Shown: positions 49,788-59,308, counted from the stretch's first letter. The stretch is 64,000 bases of DNA from Poindextera sp036494815 (GCA_036494815.1 DASXNV010000033.1:124001-188000); one strand, 5' to 3'. Notes: generated by a model from the sequence alone, not told the origin. Numbers and translations are program-made.

Positions 49788-50471
49788 TCAGGCCAGCAGA
49801 TGGAACAGCCGCATGACCCCTCGGACGTTGTCGAACATCTGTCCGATCTCCGTCAGGATCATGGTCGACGCCGCGTAAAACAGAGGGGCGGACCAGGTCT
49901 CAAGGCGCAGCAGCGTCTGGCCGATCTGGCGCACAAAGGGCAGGCTGACCACGGCCGCGCAACCACCGCCGATCATCCACCCGGCCAGTACGTCAATGGG
50001 ATAGTGGATGCCCAGATAGATTCTCGACACACCGAACAGGACCATGCTGAAAGCGGTGAGGACGAGGCTAGCCCCACGCTGAACCGAGAACAGGCCGAGC
50101 GTGAGAGCGACGCTGAACGCGGCGGTGTCGCTCGGGAACGAGCTCCAATTCTCCATGTCCAGGGCGCGGTCCGTGGCCAACCGATGAAAGCCGCTCGCCG
50201 CATCGTACATGGGCCGAAGTTCAAACGGGGCGAAATGGGCCACGAGCCTGGCGGCGATCACGGCCAAAAAGGCGCCGAACAGCCCGGCGATCAATTTCGA
50301 ACGCGTTTCGGCGGTCTTGTCGGCGAACCAGTAGAAAATATAGGGCGCGATGAGGACCAGTTCGCGAGGGATCGCATTCTGATCCAGGTGCCAGACAAGG
50401 TTATCGAGCGATGAATGGCCAGCGTGGCTATTCAGAATATGGAACAAGTAAAGATCTATCGTCGAGTGCAT
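49788..50471 (-). CDS. PAP2-family phosphatase with unusual motifs
   Basis: The 227-residue membrane protein has five or six helices and the three PAP2 motifs in altered form. Motif 1 has HFAPFELRP with His in place of the Lys of K-x6-RP. Motif 2 has SFPSDTAAF in place of PSGH, so the usual His is missing. Motif 3, SRIYLGIHYPIDVLAG, is intact. PAP2 enzymes cleave lipid phosphates or undecaprenyl pyrophosphate. The altered motifs make its activity uncertain. Start 50471 (MHSTIDLYLF) is taken; the longer frame to 50948 would run through tRNA-Cys. Confidence 0.8.
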   Translation of the reverse strand: MHSTIDLYLFHILNSHAGHSSLDNLVWHLDQNAIPRELVLIAPYIFYWFADKTAETRSKLIAGLFGAFLAVIAARLVAHFAPFELRPMYDAASGFHRLATDRALDMENWSSFPSDTAAFSVALTLGLFSVQRGASLVLTAFSMVLFGVSRIYLGIHYPIDVLAGWMIGGGCAAVVSLPFVRQIGQTLLRLETWSAPLFYAASTMILTEIGQMFDNVRGVMRLFHLLA

Positions 50472-50606
50472 CAGGATCGTCGTCCCCAGACCAGGAACGA
50501 AGTCTAACGCCGCAATCTTAACTGTTACATAAACGCCACAAATTGTGCCATCTCCCACGAAAGCTGACGCCGATGGGGGCGGCGCCTGGTTCTGCTTCGA
50601 AGGTTT

Positions 50607-50680
50607 TGGAGGCCTGGCCGAGAATCGAACTCGGGTGCGCGGATTTGCAGTCCGCTGCGTCACCACTCCGCCACCAGGCC
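50607..50680 (-). tRNA. tRNA-Cys (GCA)
   Basis: On the minus strand acceptor GGCCTGG pairs with CCAGGCC, the anticodon stem-loop is CGGACTGCAAATCCG (anticodon GCA), the T-arm is CCGAGTTCGATTCTCGG, the discriminator is T and CCA is encoded (50609-50607). Confidence 0.95.
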
Positions 50681-50688
50681 GCCGGTGC

Positions 50689-50713
50689 GCGCTTTCGAAA
50701 GGAGCGAAAGCGC
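50689..50713. other. Stem-loop upstream of tRNA-Cys
   Basis: GCGCTTTCG (50689-50697) pairs perfectly with CGAAAGCGC (50705-50713) around a 7-base loop, eight bases upstream of the tRNA-Cys 5' end on the minus strand. No T-run follows on either strand; it may be a processing or regulatory structure. Confidence 0.35.
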
Positions 50714-50861
50714 CGTGGTGAGCGCGGATGGCTAACAGAAGGCGCTCGGTGTCGCAATGGCCTGTTCGCGCCGATTGCGTCGATGAGGGCAGGGGACCTA
50801 TAAGCGGCCCGACGCCGGATTCCCGCAACAACCCCGGCCGCAGCTTGCCGAAGAGGCCCCA

Positions 50862-51434
50862 ATGACGTTCGACTACGCCGCCGCGCGCCAGATCATGGTT
50901 GACAGCCAGGTTCGTCCCAACGACGTCACCGACCTCGCCATCCAGCACGCCATGCGCGCGGTGGAGCGCGAGGGGCTGTGCCCTCCGGCCCAGGCCTATC
51001 TGGCCTACGCCGATTGCGAGATCGAATATGCGCCCGGCCGTTGGCTGATGCGCCCGCGCGATGTCTCCAAGCTGCTGCAGACCGCCCGGCCCAAGGCCGG
51101 TGAGCGCGCCCTGGCCATCGCCGCTCCCTATGCGGCGGCGGTGTTGGAGGCCATGGGGCTGGCGGTCACCCGACTGGACGACGGGGACCTGAAAGCCCCG
51201 CCGGCGGGGGCCTTCGACGTGGTGGTCTGCGAGGGGGCGGTGGAGGAGGCTCCCAGGCCTTGGCTGGCGGCGCTGGCGCCGGAGGGGCGCTTGGCGGTGG
51301 CCGTGCGCAATGGTCGCGCCGGCAAGGTGCGTCTATATGTTCGCACTGCGGACGACGCCGGCTATCGCGAAGTGTTCGACGCCGCGCCTCCCGTTCTGGC
51401 CGGCTTTGAGGCTACGCCCGGTTTCGTATTCTAG
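50862..51434 (+). CDS. PCMT-like protein (protein-L-isoaspartate methyltransferase family)
   Basis: The 190-residue product begins like alphaproteobacterial Pcm proteins (YAAARQIMVDSQVRPNDVTD, then IEYAPGRWLMRPRDVSKLLQ). It is shorter than E. coli Pcm (208), and the SAM-binding GxGxGY motif is replaced by RALAIAAPYAAAVLEAMGL, with the PAGAFDVVVCEGAVEE motif kept. It may have lost or altered methyltransferase activity. It lies upstream of the tolC gene, an order I recall from Caulobacter. Confidence 0.8.
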   Translation: MTFDYAAARQIMVDSQVRPNDVTDLAIQHAMRAVEREGLCPPAQAYLAYADCEIEYAPGRWLMRPRDVSKLLQTARPKAGERALAIAAPYAAAVLEAMGLAVTRLDDGDLKAPPAGAFDVVVCEGAVEEAPRPWLAALAPEGRLAVAVRNGRAGKVRLYVRTADDAGYREVFDAAPPVLAGFEATPGFVF

Positions 51435-51582
51435 GGGCCGACCCGAGTAGAACGCCGTGGACGGTCCAATATGAACGGATTGGCAATCATGGTGACTAAA
51501 CCGTAACTGGTCTTAAACCAAAAGGCGCGCTCCTAATCGCCGCAGTCTCCTGGAGGCGCAGGAATTGATTCGGAGAATTGGA

Positions 51583-53076
51583 ATGCGAGGATTGGGTCGG
51601 ACAGGCGCTTGGGCCGTCCTCTCGGCGGCGGGCCTGCTGGCGTGCGCGGCGACGGCGGCGCGGGCCGAGACCCTCGGCGACGCCATTGCCTTGGCCTATC
51701 AGACCAATCCAACCCTGCAGAGCGAACGCGCTCAGCTACGGGCGCTCAACGAAACCTTTGTCCAGGCGCGTGCGGGATATCGTCCGCAACTGTCGGTTTC
51801 CGCTGAGTTCGACTACGCCAAATCGCCAAACACCTATGAGGCCGACGTTGAGACCGCCTCGGCCACACTGGCCCTGACCCAGCCTCTCTACACCGGCGGC
51901 TTGGTCACCGCCCAGGTGCGCGCGGCCATGGCCGACATCCTGTCGGGACGCCAGAAGCTGCGCCAGACGGAAGCCCAGGTCATGCAAAACGTTATCCAGG
52001 CCTATGTGGACGTGCGGCGCGACCAGGAGGCCCTGCGCATCGCCCAGGACAATGTCAGCGTGCTGAACCGCCAGCTGGACGAGACCAAGGCGCGGTTCGA
52101 CGTCGGCCAGATCACGCGCACGGACGTCGCCCAGGCCGAGGCGCGCCTGGCCCAGGCTCAGGGCCAGCTGGCCAACGCCATGGCGGAGTTGGGCATCAGC
52201 CGCGCGGCCTATGTGGCCAATATCGGCCAATCCCCGGGGGATCTGGCGCCGGAGACGCCGTTGGCGGGGCTGCCGGCGACTATCGACGAGGCCTTCGCCA
52301 CAGCGGAAAAGAACAATGGCGGCATCCTGGCCGCCGACTTCGCCGAACAGGCGGCCGCCGCTCGGGTGTCCGAGGCCAAGGCGGCGAACCGGCCGACCGT
52401 CTCGCTGCGCGCCGGATTCGGCAACGCCGGCACGCTTGCCGCGCCGCCCCTGCTGCAGACCGAACCGATCGACGCCTTCAAGGAAAGCATCTCGGCCTCG
52501 GCGGTCTTCACCCAACCGCTATTCACCGGCGGCCTGAACTCCTCGCGTATCCGCCAGGCCCTGGAAGACGACAACACCCAACGCCTGGCCATCGAAACTG
52601 CGCGCCGTCAGGCGGTGCAGGCGGTGTCCCAGGCCTGGAACCAGCTTCTGGCCGCCCGGGCCGGCGTCACCGCGAACCGAAAGCAGGTGGAAGCCGATCA
52701 GGTGGCCTTCGAGGGCACGCGCCAGGAGGCCCAGGTGGGATTGCGCACCACGCTCGATGTGCTCAATGCCGAGCAGGAGTTGCACGCCGCCGAATTGGCC
52801 CTGGTCAACGCCGGCCATGATCAGTACCTGGCCAGCGCCCTGGTGTTGAACGCCATGGGGCATCTCGAGGTGAAATATCTGGCCACCGAGGTTGCGCCTT
52901 ACGACGCTGACAAGGCGTTCAGGCGCGTCCGCAACGCCGGAGCCCTGCCGTGGGATTTCGCGGTCTCGACGGTGGATGCGATCGGTTCGCCCCGGATCAT
53001 CAAAGCCCCGGCGGAAGGCCCCTTGATCACCGCCGCGCCGGCGCCTGCCCAAGCTGGCAGCACGGTCATGCCCTGA
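51583..53076 (+). CDS. tolC: TolC-family outer-membrane channel protein
   Basis: The 497-residue precursor has a signal peptide (MRGLGRTGAWAVLSAAGLLACAATAARA) and the TolC-type pattern twice: ETLGDAIALAYQTNPTLQSERAQLRAL, TLALTQPLYTGGLVTAQVRAA, and the second half ASAVFTQPLFTGGLNSSRIRQA, RQEAQVGLRTTLDVLNAEQE. As a trimer it forms the outer-membrane duct of type I secretion and efflux systems; Caulobacter RsaF exports the S-layer protein. ATG 51583 is taken; a TTG at 51565 with TGGAGG in front is a real alternative. No ABC or membrane-fusion partner is adjacent. Confidence 0.92.
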   Translation: MRGLGRTGAWAVLSAAGLLACAATAARAETLGDAIALAYQTNPTLQSERAQLRALNETFVQARAGYRPQLSVSAEFDYAKSPNTYEADVETASATLALTQPLYTGGLVTAQVRAAMADILSGRQKLRQTEAQVMQNVIQAYVDVRRDQEALRIAQDNVSVLNRQLDETKARFDVGQITRTDVAQAEARLAQAQGQLANAMAELGISRAAYVANIGQSPGDLAPETPLAGLPATIDEAFATAEKNNGGILAADFAEQAAAARVSEAKAANRPTVSLRAGFGNAGTLAAPPLLQTEPIDAFKESISASAVFTQPLFTGGLNSSRIRQALEDDNTQRLAIETARRQAVQAVSQAWNQLLAARAGVTANRKQVEADQVAFEGTRQEAQVGLRTTLDVLNAEQELHAAELALVNAGHDQYLASALVLNAMGHLEVKYLATEVAPYDADKAFRRVRNAGALPWDFAVSTVDAIGSPRIIKAPAEGPLITAAPAPAQAGSTVMP

Positions 53077-53251
53077 CCTAGGGCGCTGGATAGGAGCGCT
53101 TGCGCTCCCGTTTCATGCTTCAGGCCGTATCTGGGCGCCCTGCGACAGCAGTGGCGGTAAGCGCCGCTTCCGCGCCATCAAGGCGTTTGCAGGAAAGTGT
53201 TTAGCCGCCTAGTTTGTAACCGAATCTATTCTCATCGAGAGATCGTGCGCG

Positions 53252-53797
53252 ATGTCTGAGCCGAACGCCCCGGAACCGACCATGGAGGAGATCCTGGCCT
53301 CCATCCGCCGGATCATTTCCGAGGACGAGCCGCCGCCGTCCGCCTCTGCATCCGAGGAAGAGCCCGAGCCCGAGCTGACACCCGGCGCGCCGCCGCCGGT
53401 TGTGGAGCAGGAGGATGTGCTGGAACTGACGGATCCGGTCCGTGACCATGGGTCGCCGCTCGAGACCATCGGCGATCTGGATATCCTGCCCGCCCACACC
53501 CCGGTAGCGCCGGCGCCCATCGCAGCCGCGCCGGTCGCGGCGCCAAGCCCGGCATCTTATGAATCGCCATTCGACGAAGAGCCACTGGTGGGCGACCGCG
53601 CCGCCGACAGCGCCGCCTCGGCCTTTGGCTCTCTGGCCCATCACGTAACCATGCCGGCTGAGGGTCGCGTCCTGGAAGATGTGGTCCGGGAACTGCTGCG
53701 GCCCATGCTCAAGACCTGGCTCGATACCCACCTGCCGGGCATCGTCCAGGCCAAGGTCGACGAGGAAGTGGCGCGCATCGCTCGCCGTCGAGTATAA
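53252..53797 (+). CDS. popZ: PopZ-type polar organising protein (DUF2497)
   Basis: The 181-residue protein has the PopZ layout: an N-terminal helix EPTMEEILASIRRIISEDE (about 9-27) that binds partner proteins, a disordered Pro/Glu/Ala-rich middle (30-130), and a C-terminal oligomerisation region (EGRVLEDVVRELLRPMLKTW, LDTHLPGIVQAKVDEEVARI). In Caulobacter PopZ forms a polar matrix that anchors ParB-bound origins and polar kinases. Length matches Caulobacter PopZ (177). The gene precedes valS by 200 bases. Confidence 0.88.
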   Translation: MSEPNAPEPTMEEILASIRRIISEDEPPPSASASEEEPEPELTPGAPPPVVEQEDVLELTDPVRDHGSPLETIGDLDILPAHTPVAPAPIAAAPVAAPSPASYESPFDEEPLVGDRAADSAASAFGSLAHHVTMPAEGRVLEDVVRELLRPMLKTWLDTHLPGIVQAKVDEEVARIARRRV

Positions 53798-53994
53798 GGC
53801 GGCCCAATTCGGTGGCCTTTGTCGGCCGCCGCCAGCCGCTACGCCCAAAATCCTGTGCATGGCGGCCGACGCCGAACCGATCGGGATGGAGTTCGCTTGA
53901 GCTCGTTTCCGATCGCAATGTTTTAATCCGAGCGCTTTCCCAGCCGACTTAACGGTCCTCTCGGCGGAAAGCACTCCCGTCGCCCGGTTTCGCC

Positions 53995-56661
53995 ATGCTT
54001 GAAAAGACCTTCGATCCGCAATCCGTCGAGCCGCGCCTCTATGCGCAGTGGGAAGAGGCGGGGGCTTTCGCGCCGACCAGCGATCCGTCGGCTGAGCCGT
54101 TTTCGATCGTCATCCCACCGCCCAATGTCACCGGCTCGCTGCATATCGGCCACGCGCTGAACAACACCCTGCAGGACGTGCTGACCCGCTTTGAGCGCAT
54201 GCGCGGCAAGGCCGCCCTGTGGCTGCCCGGCACCGACCATGCCGGCATCGCGACCCAGATGGTGGTCGAGCGGCAGCTGGCCGCCGAGGGCAATATTTCG
54301 CGCCGGGAAATGGGCCGCGAAGCCTTTGTCGCCAAGATTTGGGAGTGGAAGGAAAAATCCTCGGGCACGATCCAAAACCAGCTGCGCCGCCTGGGCGCCT
54401 CCTGCGACTGGTCGCGCGAGCGGTTCACCCTGGACGACGGCCTGTCTGCGGCGGTGCGCAAGGTGTTCGTGCAACTGCACAAGGAAGGCCTGATCTATCG
54501 CGACAAACGACTGGTCAATTGGCAGCCGGATTTGCAGACCGCCGTCTCGGACCTTGAGGTCGAGAATGTGGAGGTCAACGGCCACATGTGGCGCTTCCGC
54601 TATCCTGTGGAAGGGCAGGAGGGGCGCTATGTCGTTGTCGCCACCACCCGGCCGGAGACCATGATCGGCGACACCGCCGTGGCCGTGCATCCGGGCGACG
54701 AGCGCTATCAGGATCTGGTCGGGCAAAAGGTGTGGCTGCCGCTCACCGGCCGGCTGATCCCGATCATCGCCGACGACTATGCCGACCCGGAAAAGGGCAC
54801 CGGCGCGGTCAAGATCACACCCGCCCACGACTTCAACGACTTCCGCGTCGGCCAACGCCACGGCCTGGAAGCGATTAACGTCTTCACCCCTGACGCCAAG
54901 CTCAACGATGTGGCGCCCGAGTCCTATCGCGGCCTGGATCGGTTCGTGGCCCGCAAGCGCATCGTCGCCGATATGGACGAACTGGGCCTGCTGGACGGGG
55001 TCGACAACCATCGCCTGATGGTGCCCTACGATGAAAAATCCAAGCTGGTGGTCATCGAGCCCTATCTGACCGACCAGTGGTACGTGGACGCCGCCACCCT
55101 GGCCAAACCGGCTATCGCCGCGGTCGAGAACGGCGACACGGTGTTCGTGCCCAAGAACTGGGACAAGACCTATTTCGAGTGGCTGAGGAACATCGAGCCC
55201 TGGTGCGTTTCGCGTCAGCTGTGGTGGGGTCATCGCATCCCAGCCTGGTACGGTCCCGATGGCCACATCTTCGTCGAGGAAACCGAAACCGAAGCCCTGG
55301 CGGCGGCGGCGGCGCATTATGACGCCCCGACGCCCCTGACCCAGGACGAGGATGTGCTCGACACCTGGTTCTCCTCCGCCCTGTGGCCGTTTTCGACCAT
55401 GGGCTGGCCACAGGAGACCGCCGACCTGAAGCGGTTCTATCCGACCCATACCCTGGTCACCGGCTTCGACATCATCTTCTTCTGGGTCGCCCGGATGATG
55501 ATGATGGGCCTGCATTTCCAGCATCAGGTTCCCTTCAAGCGCGTGGTCATCAACGCCCTGATCCGCGACGAGAAGGGTCAGAAGATGTCCAAGACCAAGG
55601 GCAACGTCATCGACCCCCTGGAGCTGATCGACGCCTATGGCTGCGACGCCGTGCGCTTCACCATGGCCGCCATGTCGGGCCAGGCGCGGGACGTGAGGTT
55701 GTCGCGGCAACGGGTTGAAGGCTATCGCAATTTCGGCACCAAGCTGTGGAACGCTTCGCGCTTCACCCAGATGAACGAGTGCTATCGCGTCGAGGGTTTC
55801 GACCCGGCTGGGGTGAAGGACACCCTTAACCGCTGGATCCGCGGCCAGACCGTCAAGACGGTTCAGGACGTCACCGTCGCCCTGGAGGCCTGCGCCTTCG
55901 ATGTGGCCGCGGCGACCATCTATCGTTTCATCTGGAACGTAGTCTGCGACTGGTATGTGGAGCTGAGCAAGCCGATCCTGAACGGGACCGACGAGGCGGC
56001 CAAGGCCGAGACCCGGGCCATGACCGCCTGGACCCTGGATGTCTGCCTGACCCTGCTGCACCCCTTCAGCCCCTTCATCACCGAGGAGTTGTGGGACAAG
56101 CTGGGCCAGGTCGGACCCGCGCGCACCGGCCTTTTGATCACCACCCCCTGGCCGAAACTGCCCGCCGATTGGATCGACGCCGAGGCCGATGCGGAAATTG
56201 ACTGGGTGGTGGATCTGGTCACCGAGGTGCGCTCGGTTCGCGCCGAGATGAACGTGCCGCCTGGCGCGCGTCCGCCCTTGACCTTGGCCGGCGCACAAGG
56301 CGCAACGCGCGAGCGCCTGGACCGCCACCTTGATCTGATCCTGACTCTGGCGCGCCTGCAGTCGGTCACCGAGGTCGAGGCCGCGCCCGCGGGCTCGGTT
56401 CCGTTCGTCATCGGCGAGGCCACCGCGGCGCTGTCGATCGCTGAATTCATCGACGTGCGCGCCGAACAGGCTCGCCTGAAGAAGGAGATCGGCGGCCTCG
56501 ACGGCGACATCGAGCGCACGGCCAAGAAGCTGGGCAACGTCGATTTCATCGCCCGGGCCAAGGAGGAGGTGGTGGAGGAAAATCGCGCTCGTCTGGCCGA
56601 CGCCCAGACCGCCAAGGCCAAGCTTGAAGCCGCCCTGGCGCGGCTCGACACGGTGGGGTGA
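53995..56661 (+). CDS. valS: Valyl-tRNA synthetase
   Basis: The 888-residue class I synthetase has HIGH at 50-53 (PNVTGSLHIGHALNNT), the editing (CP1) domain with TTRPETMIGDTAVAVHP, the KMSKS-type loop GQKMSKTKGN near 530, the anticodon domain and the C-terminal coiled coil (EFIDVRAEQARLKKEIGGLD, KLEAALARLDTVG) typical of ValRS. It charges tRNA-Val and edits threonine. Length is normal (bacterial range about 870-950). Confidence 0.97.
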   Translation: MLEKTFDPQSVEPRLYAQWEEAGAFAPTSDPSAEPFSIVIPPPNVTGSLHIGHALNNTLQDVLTRFERMRGKAALWLPGTDHAGIATQMVVERQLAAEGNISRREMGREAFVAKIWEWKEKSSGTIQNQLRRLGASCDWSRERFTLDDGLSAAVRKVFVQLHKEGLIYRDKRLVNWQPDLQTAVSDLEVENVEVNGHMWRFRYPVEGQEGRYVVVATTRPETMIGDTAVAVHPGDERYQDLVGQKVWLPLTGRLIPIIADDYADPEKGTGAVKITPAHDFNDFRVGQRHGLEAINVFTPDAKLNDVAPESYRGLDRFVARKRIVADMDELGLLDGVDNHRLMVPYDEKSKLVVIEPYLTDQWYVDAATLAKPAIAAVENGDTVFVPKNWDKTYFEWLRNIEPWCVSRQLWWGHRIPAWYGPDGHIFVEETETEALAAAAAHYDAPTPLTQDEDVLDTWFSSALWPFSTMGWPQETADLKRFYPTHTLVTGFDIIFFWVARMMMMGLHFQHQVPFKRVVINALIRDEKGQKMSKTKGNVIDPLELIDAYGCDAVRFTMAAMSGQARDVRLSRQRVEGYRNFGTKLWNASRFTQMNECYRVEGFDPAGVKDTLNRWIRGQTVKTVQDVTVALEACAFDVAAATIYRFIWNVVCDWYVELSKPILNGTDEAAKAETRAMTAWTLDVCLTLLHPFSPFITEELWDKLGQVGPARTGLLITTPWPKLPADWIDAEADAEIDWVVDLVTEVRSVRAEMNVPPGARPPLTLAGAQGATRERLDRHLDLILTLARLQSVTEVEAAPAGSVPFVIGEATAALSIAEFIDVRAEQARLKKEIGGLDGDIERTAKKLGNVDFIARAKEEVVEENRARLADAQTAKAKLEAALARLDTVG

Positions 56662-56759
56662 TTCAGGCCGGAGCGGTTTGCATCCAGTCTCAGCTTATGC
56701 TTGTTCACCCAGGAAGATGAGCGCGCCTTGAAGGGCGCCGCAGTGCCTGGAGGACCCGC

Positions 56760-58529
56760 ATGACTGAAGCCGCCGAACAGACCGCGACCCCCACCGCGGC
56801 CAAGCCCGCCTGGCCGGCCATGTCCATCGCTCAGGCCCACGCCATGCTGACCGCGGCCGGTTCGCCGTTCGAGATGGAGGAGGTCTCCATCCGCGGCGTG
56901 GCCACGCGCGTGTGGAAGAACGCCCCGCCGACCCTGCGCGAGGTGCTGCTGGCCGGTCGCGCCCACGGCGAGCGCATCTTTCTGGTCTATGAGGACGAAC
57001 GCGCCAGTTTCGAGGCCTTTTTCCGCGCCTGTTCCGCCTTCGCCCACGAATTGCAGTCCAAGGGTGTGGGCAAGGGCGACCGGGTCGCCATCGTCATGCG
57101 CAACCTGCCTGAATGGCCCGTGGCCTTCTATGCCGCCATCAGCCTCGGGGCCATTGTCACGCCGCTGAACGCGTGGTGGACCGGGCCGGAGCTGGAATAT
57201 GGCCTGAGTGACTCGGGCAGCAAGGTGGCCATTGTCGACGCCGAGCGCCTGGAGCGGCTTTGGGAGCACCTGCCCAACTGTCCCGAACTCAAGACCGTCT
57301 ATGTCAGCCGTCAGATGGAGGAGGTCAGCCATCCGGGCGTGGTTCGGCTGGAATCGGTTTTGGGCGGGACCGACGATTGGGCCGCGCTGCCCGACCGGCC
57401 TCTGCCCGAGATCGACATCGTCCAGGATGATGACGCCACCATCTTCTACACCTCAGGCACCACGGGAAAGCCGAAGGGCGCCCTGGCCACCCAACGCAAC
57501 GTCAATTCCAACATCATGTCGGCCGGTTGCGCCGGCGCTCGGGCCTTTCTGCGCCGCGGCGAGGCGCCGCCGGCTCCCGATCCCACCGGCCCGCAGCGCG
57601 CATCGCTGCTGTCGGTGCCTTTTTTCCACGCCACCGGCTGTTTCGCCGTGCTCAATCCCAGCCTGTTCGCCGGCGCCAAGCTGGTGATGATGCACAAATG
57701 GGATCCAATCCGCGCCTTCGAGATGATCGAGCGCGAGCGGGTGACCATGGCCGGCGGCGTGCCGACCATCGCCTGGCAGCTGATCGAGCATCCCGCCCGG
57801 GCCAACTACGACCTCTCCTCGCTGGAGAGCGTGGCCTATGGCGGCGCGCCTTCGGCCCCCGAGCTGGTGCGCAAGATCGTCGAGACCTTCCCCAAGTCGC
57901 AGCCCGGCAATGGCTGGGGCATGACTGAAACCTCGGCCACCGCCACCACCCACGGCGCCGAGGACTATCAGAATCGCCCCGACAGCTGCGGCCCCGCCGT
58001 GCCGGTCACCGACCTGAAGATCATGACCATCGAGGGCGACCGCGAACTGCCCATCGGTGAGGTGGGCGAGCTGTGGTGCAAGGGGCCGCAGGTGGTGAAG
58101 GGCTATTGGAACAAGCCGGAAGCCACGGCCCAGACCTTCGTCGACGGCTGGGTCAAGACCGGCGATCTGGCTAGGCTGGACCAGGAAGGCTTCTGCTTCA
58201 TCATCGACCGGGCCAAGGACATGCTGATCCGGGGCGGCGAGAACATCTACTGCATCGAGGTCGAGAACGTCCTCTACGACCACCCGGCGGTGATGGACGC
58301 AGCCCTGGTCGGCATTCCGCACAAGACCCTGGGCGAGGAGCCTGCCGCGGTCGTCACCCTGAAACCGGACGCCGAGGCCACTGAAAGCGAACTGCGCGCC
58401 TTCGTCGCCGAGCGCTTGGCCGCGTTCAAGGTGCCAGTCAAGGTGGTGTTCTGGCACGAAACCCTGCCACGCAACGCCAATGGCAAGATCCTGAAGAACG
58501 AACTGAAGAAGCTGTTCGTCGAGGGGTGA
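56760..58529 (+). CDS. Class I acyl-CoA ligase/synthetase
   Basis: The 589-residue ANL ligase has ATP loop IFYTSGTTGKPKGALATQRN (about 225-243), WGMTETSA, the hinge region VKTGDLARLDQEGFCFIIDRAKDMLIRGGENIYC and the catalytic Lys in NANGKILKNELKKL. It adenylates a fatty or related acid and transfers it to CoA. The ATG follows GCCTGGAGGACCCGC. It is separate from the catabolic island and sits between valS and tlyA in core DNA; its substrate is unknown. Confidence 0.92.
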   Translation: MTEAAEQTATPTAAKPAWPAMSIAQAHAMLTAAGSPFEMEEVSIRGVATRVWKNAPPTLREVLLAGRAHGERIFLVYEDERASFEAFFRACSAFAHELQSKGVGKGDRVAIVMRNLPEWPVAFYAAISLGAIVTPLNAWWTGPELEYGLSDSGSKVAIVDAERLERLWEHLPNCPELKTVYVSRQMEEVSHPGVVRLESVLGGTDDWAALPDRPLPEIDIVQDDDATIFYTSGTTGKPKGALATQRNVNSNIMSAGCAGARAFLRRGEAPPAPDPTGPQRASLLSVPFFHATGCFAVLNPSLFAGAKLVMMHKWDPIRAFEMIERERVTMAGGVPTIAWQLIEHPARANYDLSSLESVAYGGAPSAPELVRKIVETFPKSQPGNGWGMTETSATATTHGAEDYQNRPDSCGPAVPVTDLKIMTIEGDRELPIGEVGELWCKGPQVVKGYWNKPEATAQTFVDGWVKTGDLARLDQEGFCFIIDRAKDMLIRGGENIYCIEVENVLYDHPAVMDAALVGIPHKTLGEEPAAVVTLKPDAEATESELRAFVAERLAAFKVPVKVVFWHETLPRNANGKILKNELKKLFVEG

Positions 58530-58571
58530 CCGCCTGCCCCATCCCCGCGCTCCGTTGCTATAAACCTCGCC

Positions 58572-59303
58572 ATGGATCGCTTGCGCGCCGACCTGTTGCT
58601 GGTGGAACTCGGCCTGTTCGAGAGCCGGGCCAAGGCGCGCGCGGCGATCGAGGCCGGCGGGGTCTCGGCCGACGGCCGCCGCATCGGCAAGCCGTCGGAG
58701 CTGGTCACGCGCGGCGCCGAGATCGTCGCTGAGCCGGCCCATCCCTGGGTGGGCCGCGGTGGATTGAAACTCGACCACGCCCTGACGATCTGGCCGGTGG
58801 CCGTGGCCGGTCGCGTGGTGTTGGACCTGGGCGCTTCTACAGGGGGCTTCACCGAGGTTTGCCTGGGGCGCGGCGCTGTTCGGGTGTTTGCGGTGGATGT
58901 GGGCCACGGACAGCTGCATTCGCGCCTAGCCACCGATCCGCGGGTCATCAATCTGGAAGGCCAGGACGCCCGCGCCTTGACGTCAGCCGTGATACCGCAA
59001 GCGCCAGGCCTGATCGTCTGTGACGCCAGCTTCATCGGTCTGGCCAAGGTCGCGGCGCCGGCGTTGGGCCTGGCTAAGGCGGGCGCGGATCTGATCGCTC
59101 TGGTCAAGCCGCAGTTCGAGGTCGGCCCTGATCGTATCGGCAAGGGCGGCGCGGTTCGCGATCCCGTGGCCCGGGCCGAGGCCGTTCAACACGTGGCTGA
59201 TTGGCTGAAATTGGAGGGATGGGCGGTTCGCGCAACTGTCGAAAGCCCGGTCCGTGGCGGCGACGGCGCGATCGAGCACTTGATCTGGGCCACCAAAGCT
59301 TAG
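58572..59303 (+). CDS. tlyA: TlyA-family rRNA 2'-O-methyltransferase
   Basis: The 243-residue protein has an N-terminal S4 RNA-binding domain (RADLLLVELGLFESRAKARA, AIEAGGVSADGRRIGKPSEL) and an FtsJ/RrmJ-like Rossmann methyltransferase domain (VVLDLGASTGGFTEVCLGRG, LIVCDASFIGLAKV, ALVKPQFEVGP). TlyA methylates 16S and/or 23S rRNA ribose; loss gives capreomycin resistance in mycobacteria. Length is normal. Confidence 0.92.
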   Translation: MDRLRADLLLVELGLFESRAKARAAIEAGGVSADGRRIGKPSELVTRGAEIVAEPAHPWVGRGGLKLDHALTIWPVAVAGRVVLDLGASTGGFTEVCLGRGAVRVFAVDVGHGQLHSRLATDPRVINLEGQDARALTSAVIPQAPGLIVCDASFIGLAKVAAPALGLAKAGADLIALVKPQFEVGPDRIGKGGAVRDPVARAEAVQHVADWLKLEGWAVRATVESPVRGGDGAIEHLIWATKA

Positions 59304-59308
59304 CAGAC

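Noticed and set aside
49788..50948. 386-codon PAP2 protein
   Set aside because: The upstream 159 codons run through tRNA-Cys and have no relation to the PAP2 fold.
53923..56328. 801-codon open frame on the minus strand, antisense to valS
   Set aside because: It lies wholly inside valS, has no ribosome site, and its translation is a His/Gly/Arg-rich mirror of the real gene.
57453..58919. 488-codon minus-strand open frame
   Set aside because: It is antisense to the acyl-CoA ligase and tlyA genes, with no recognisable domain; a GC-rich codon shadow.
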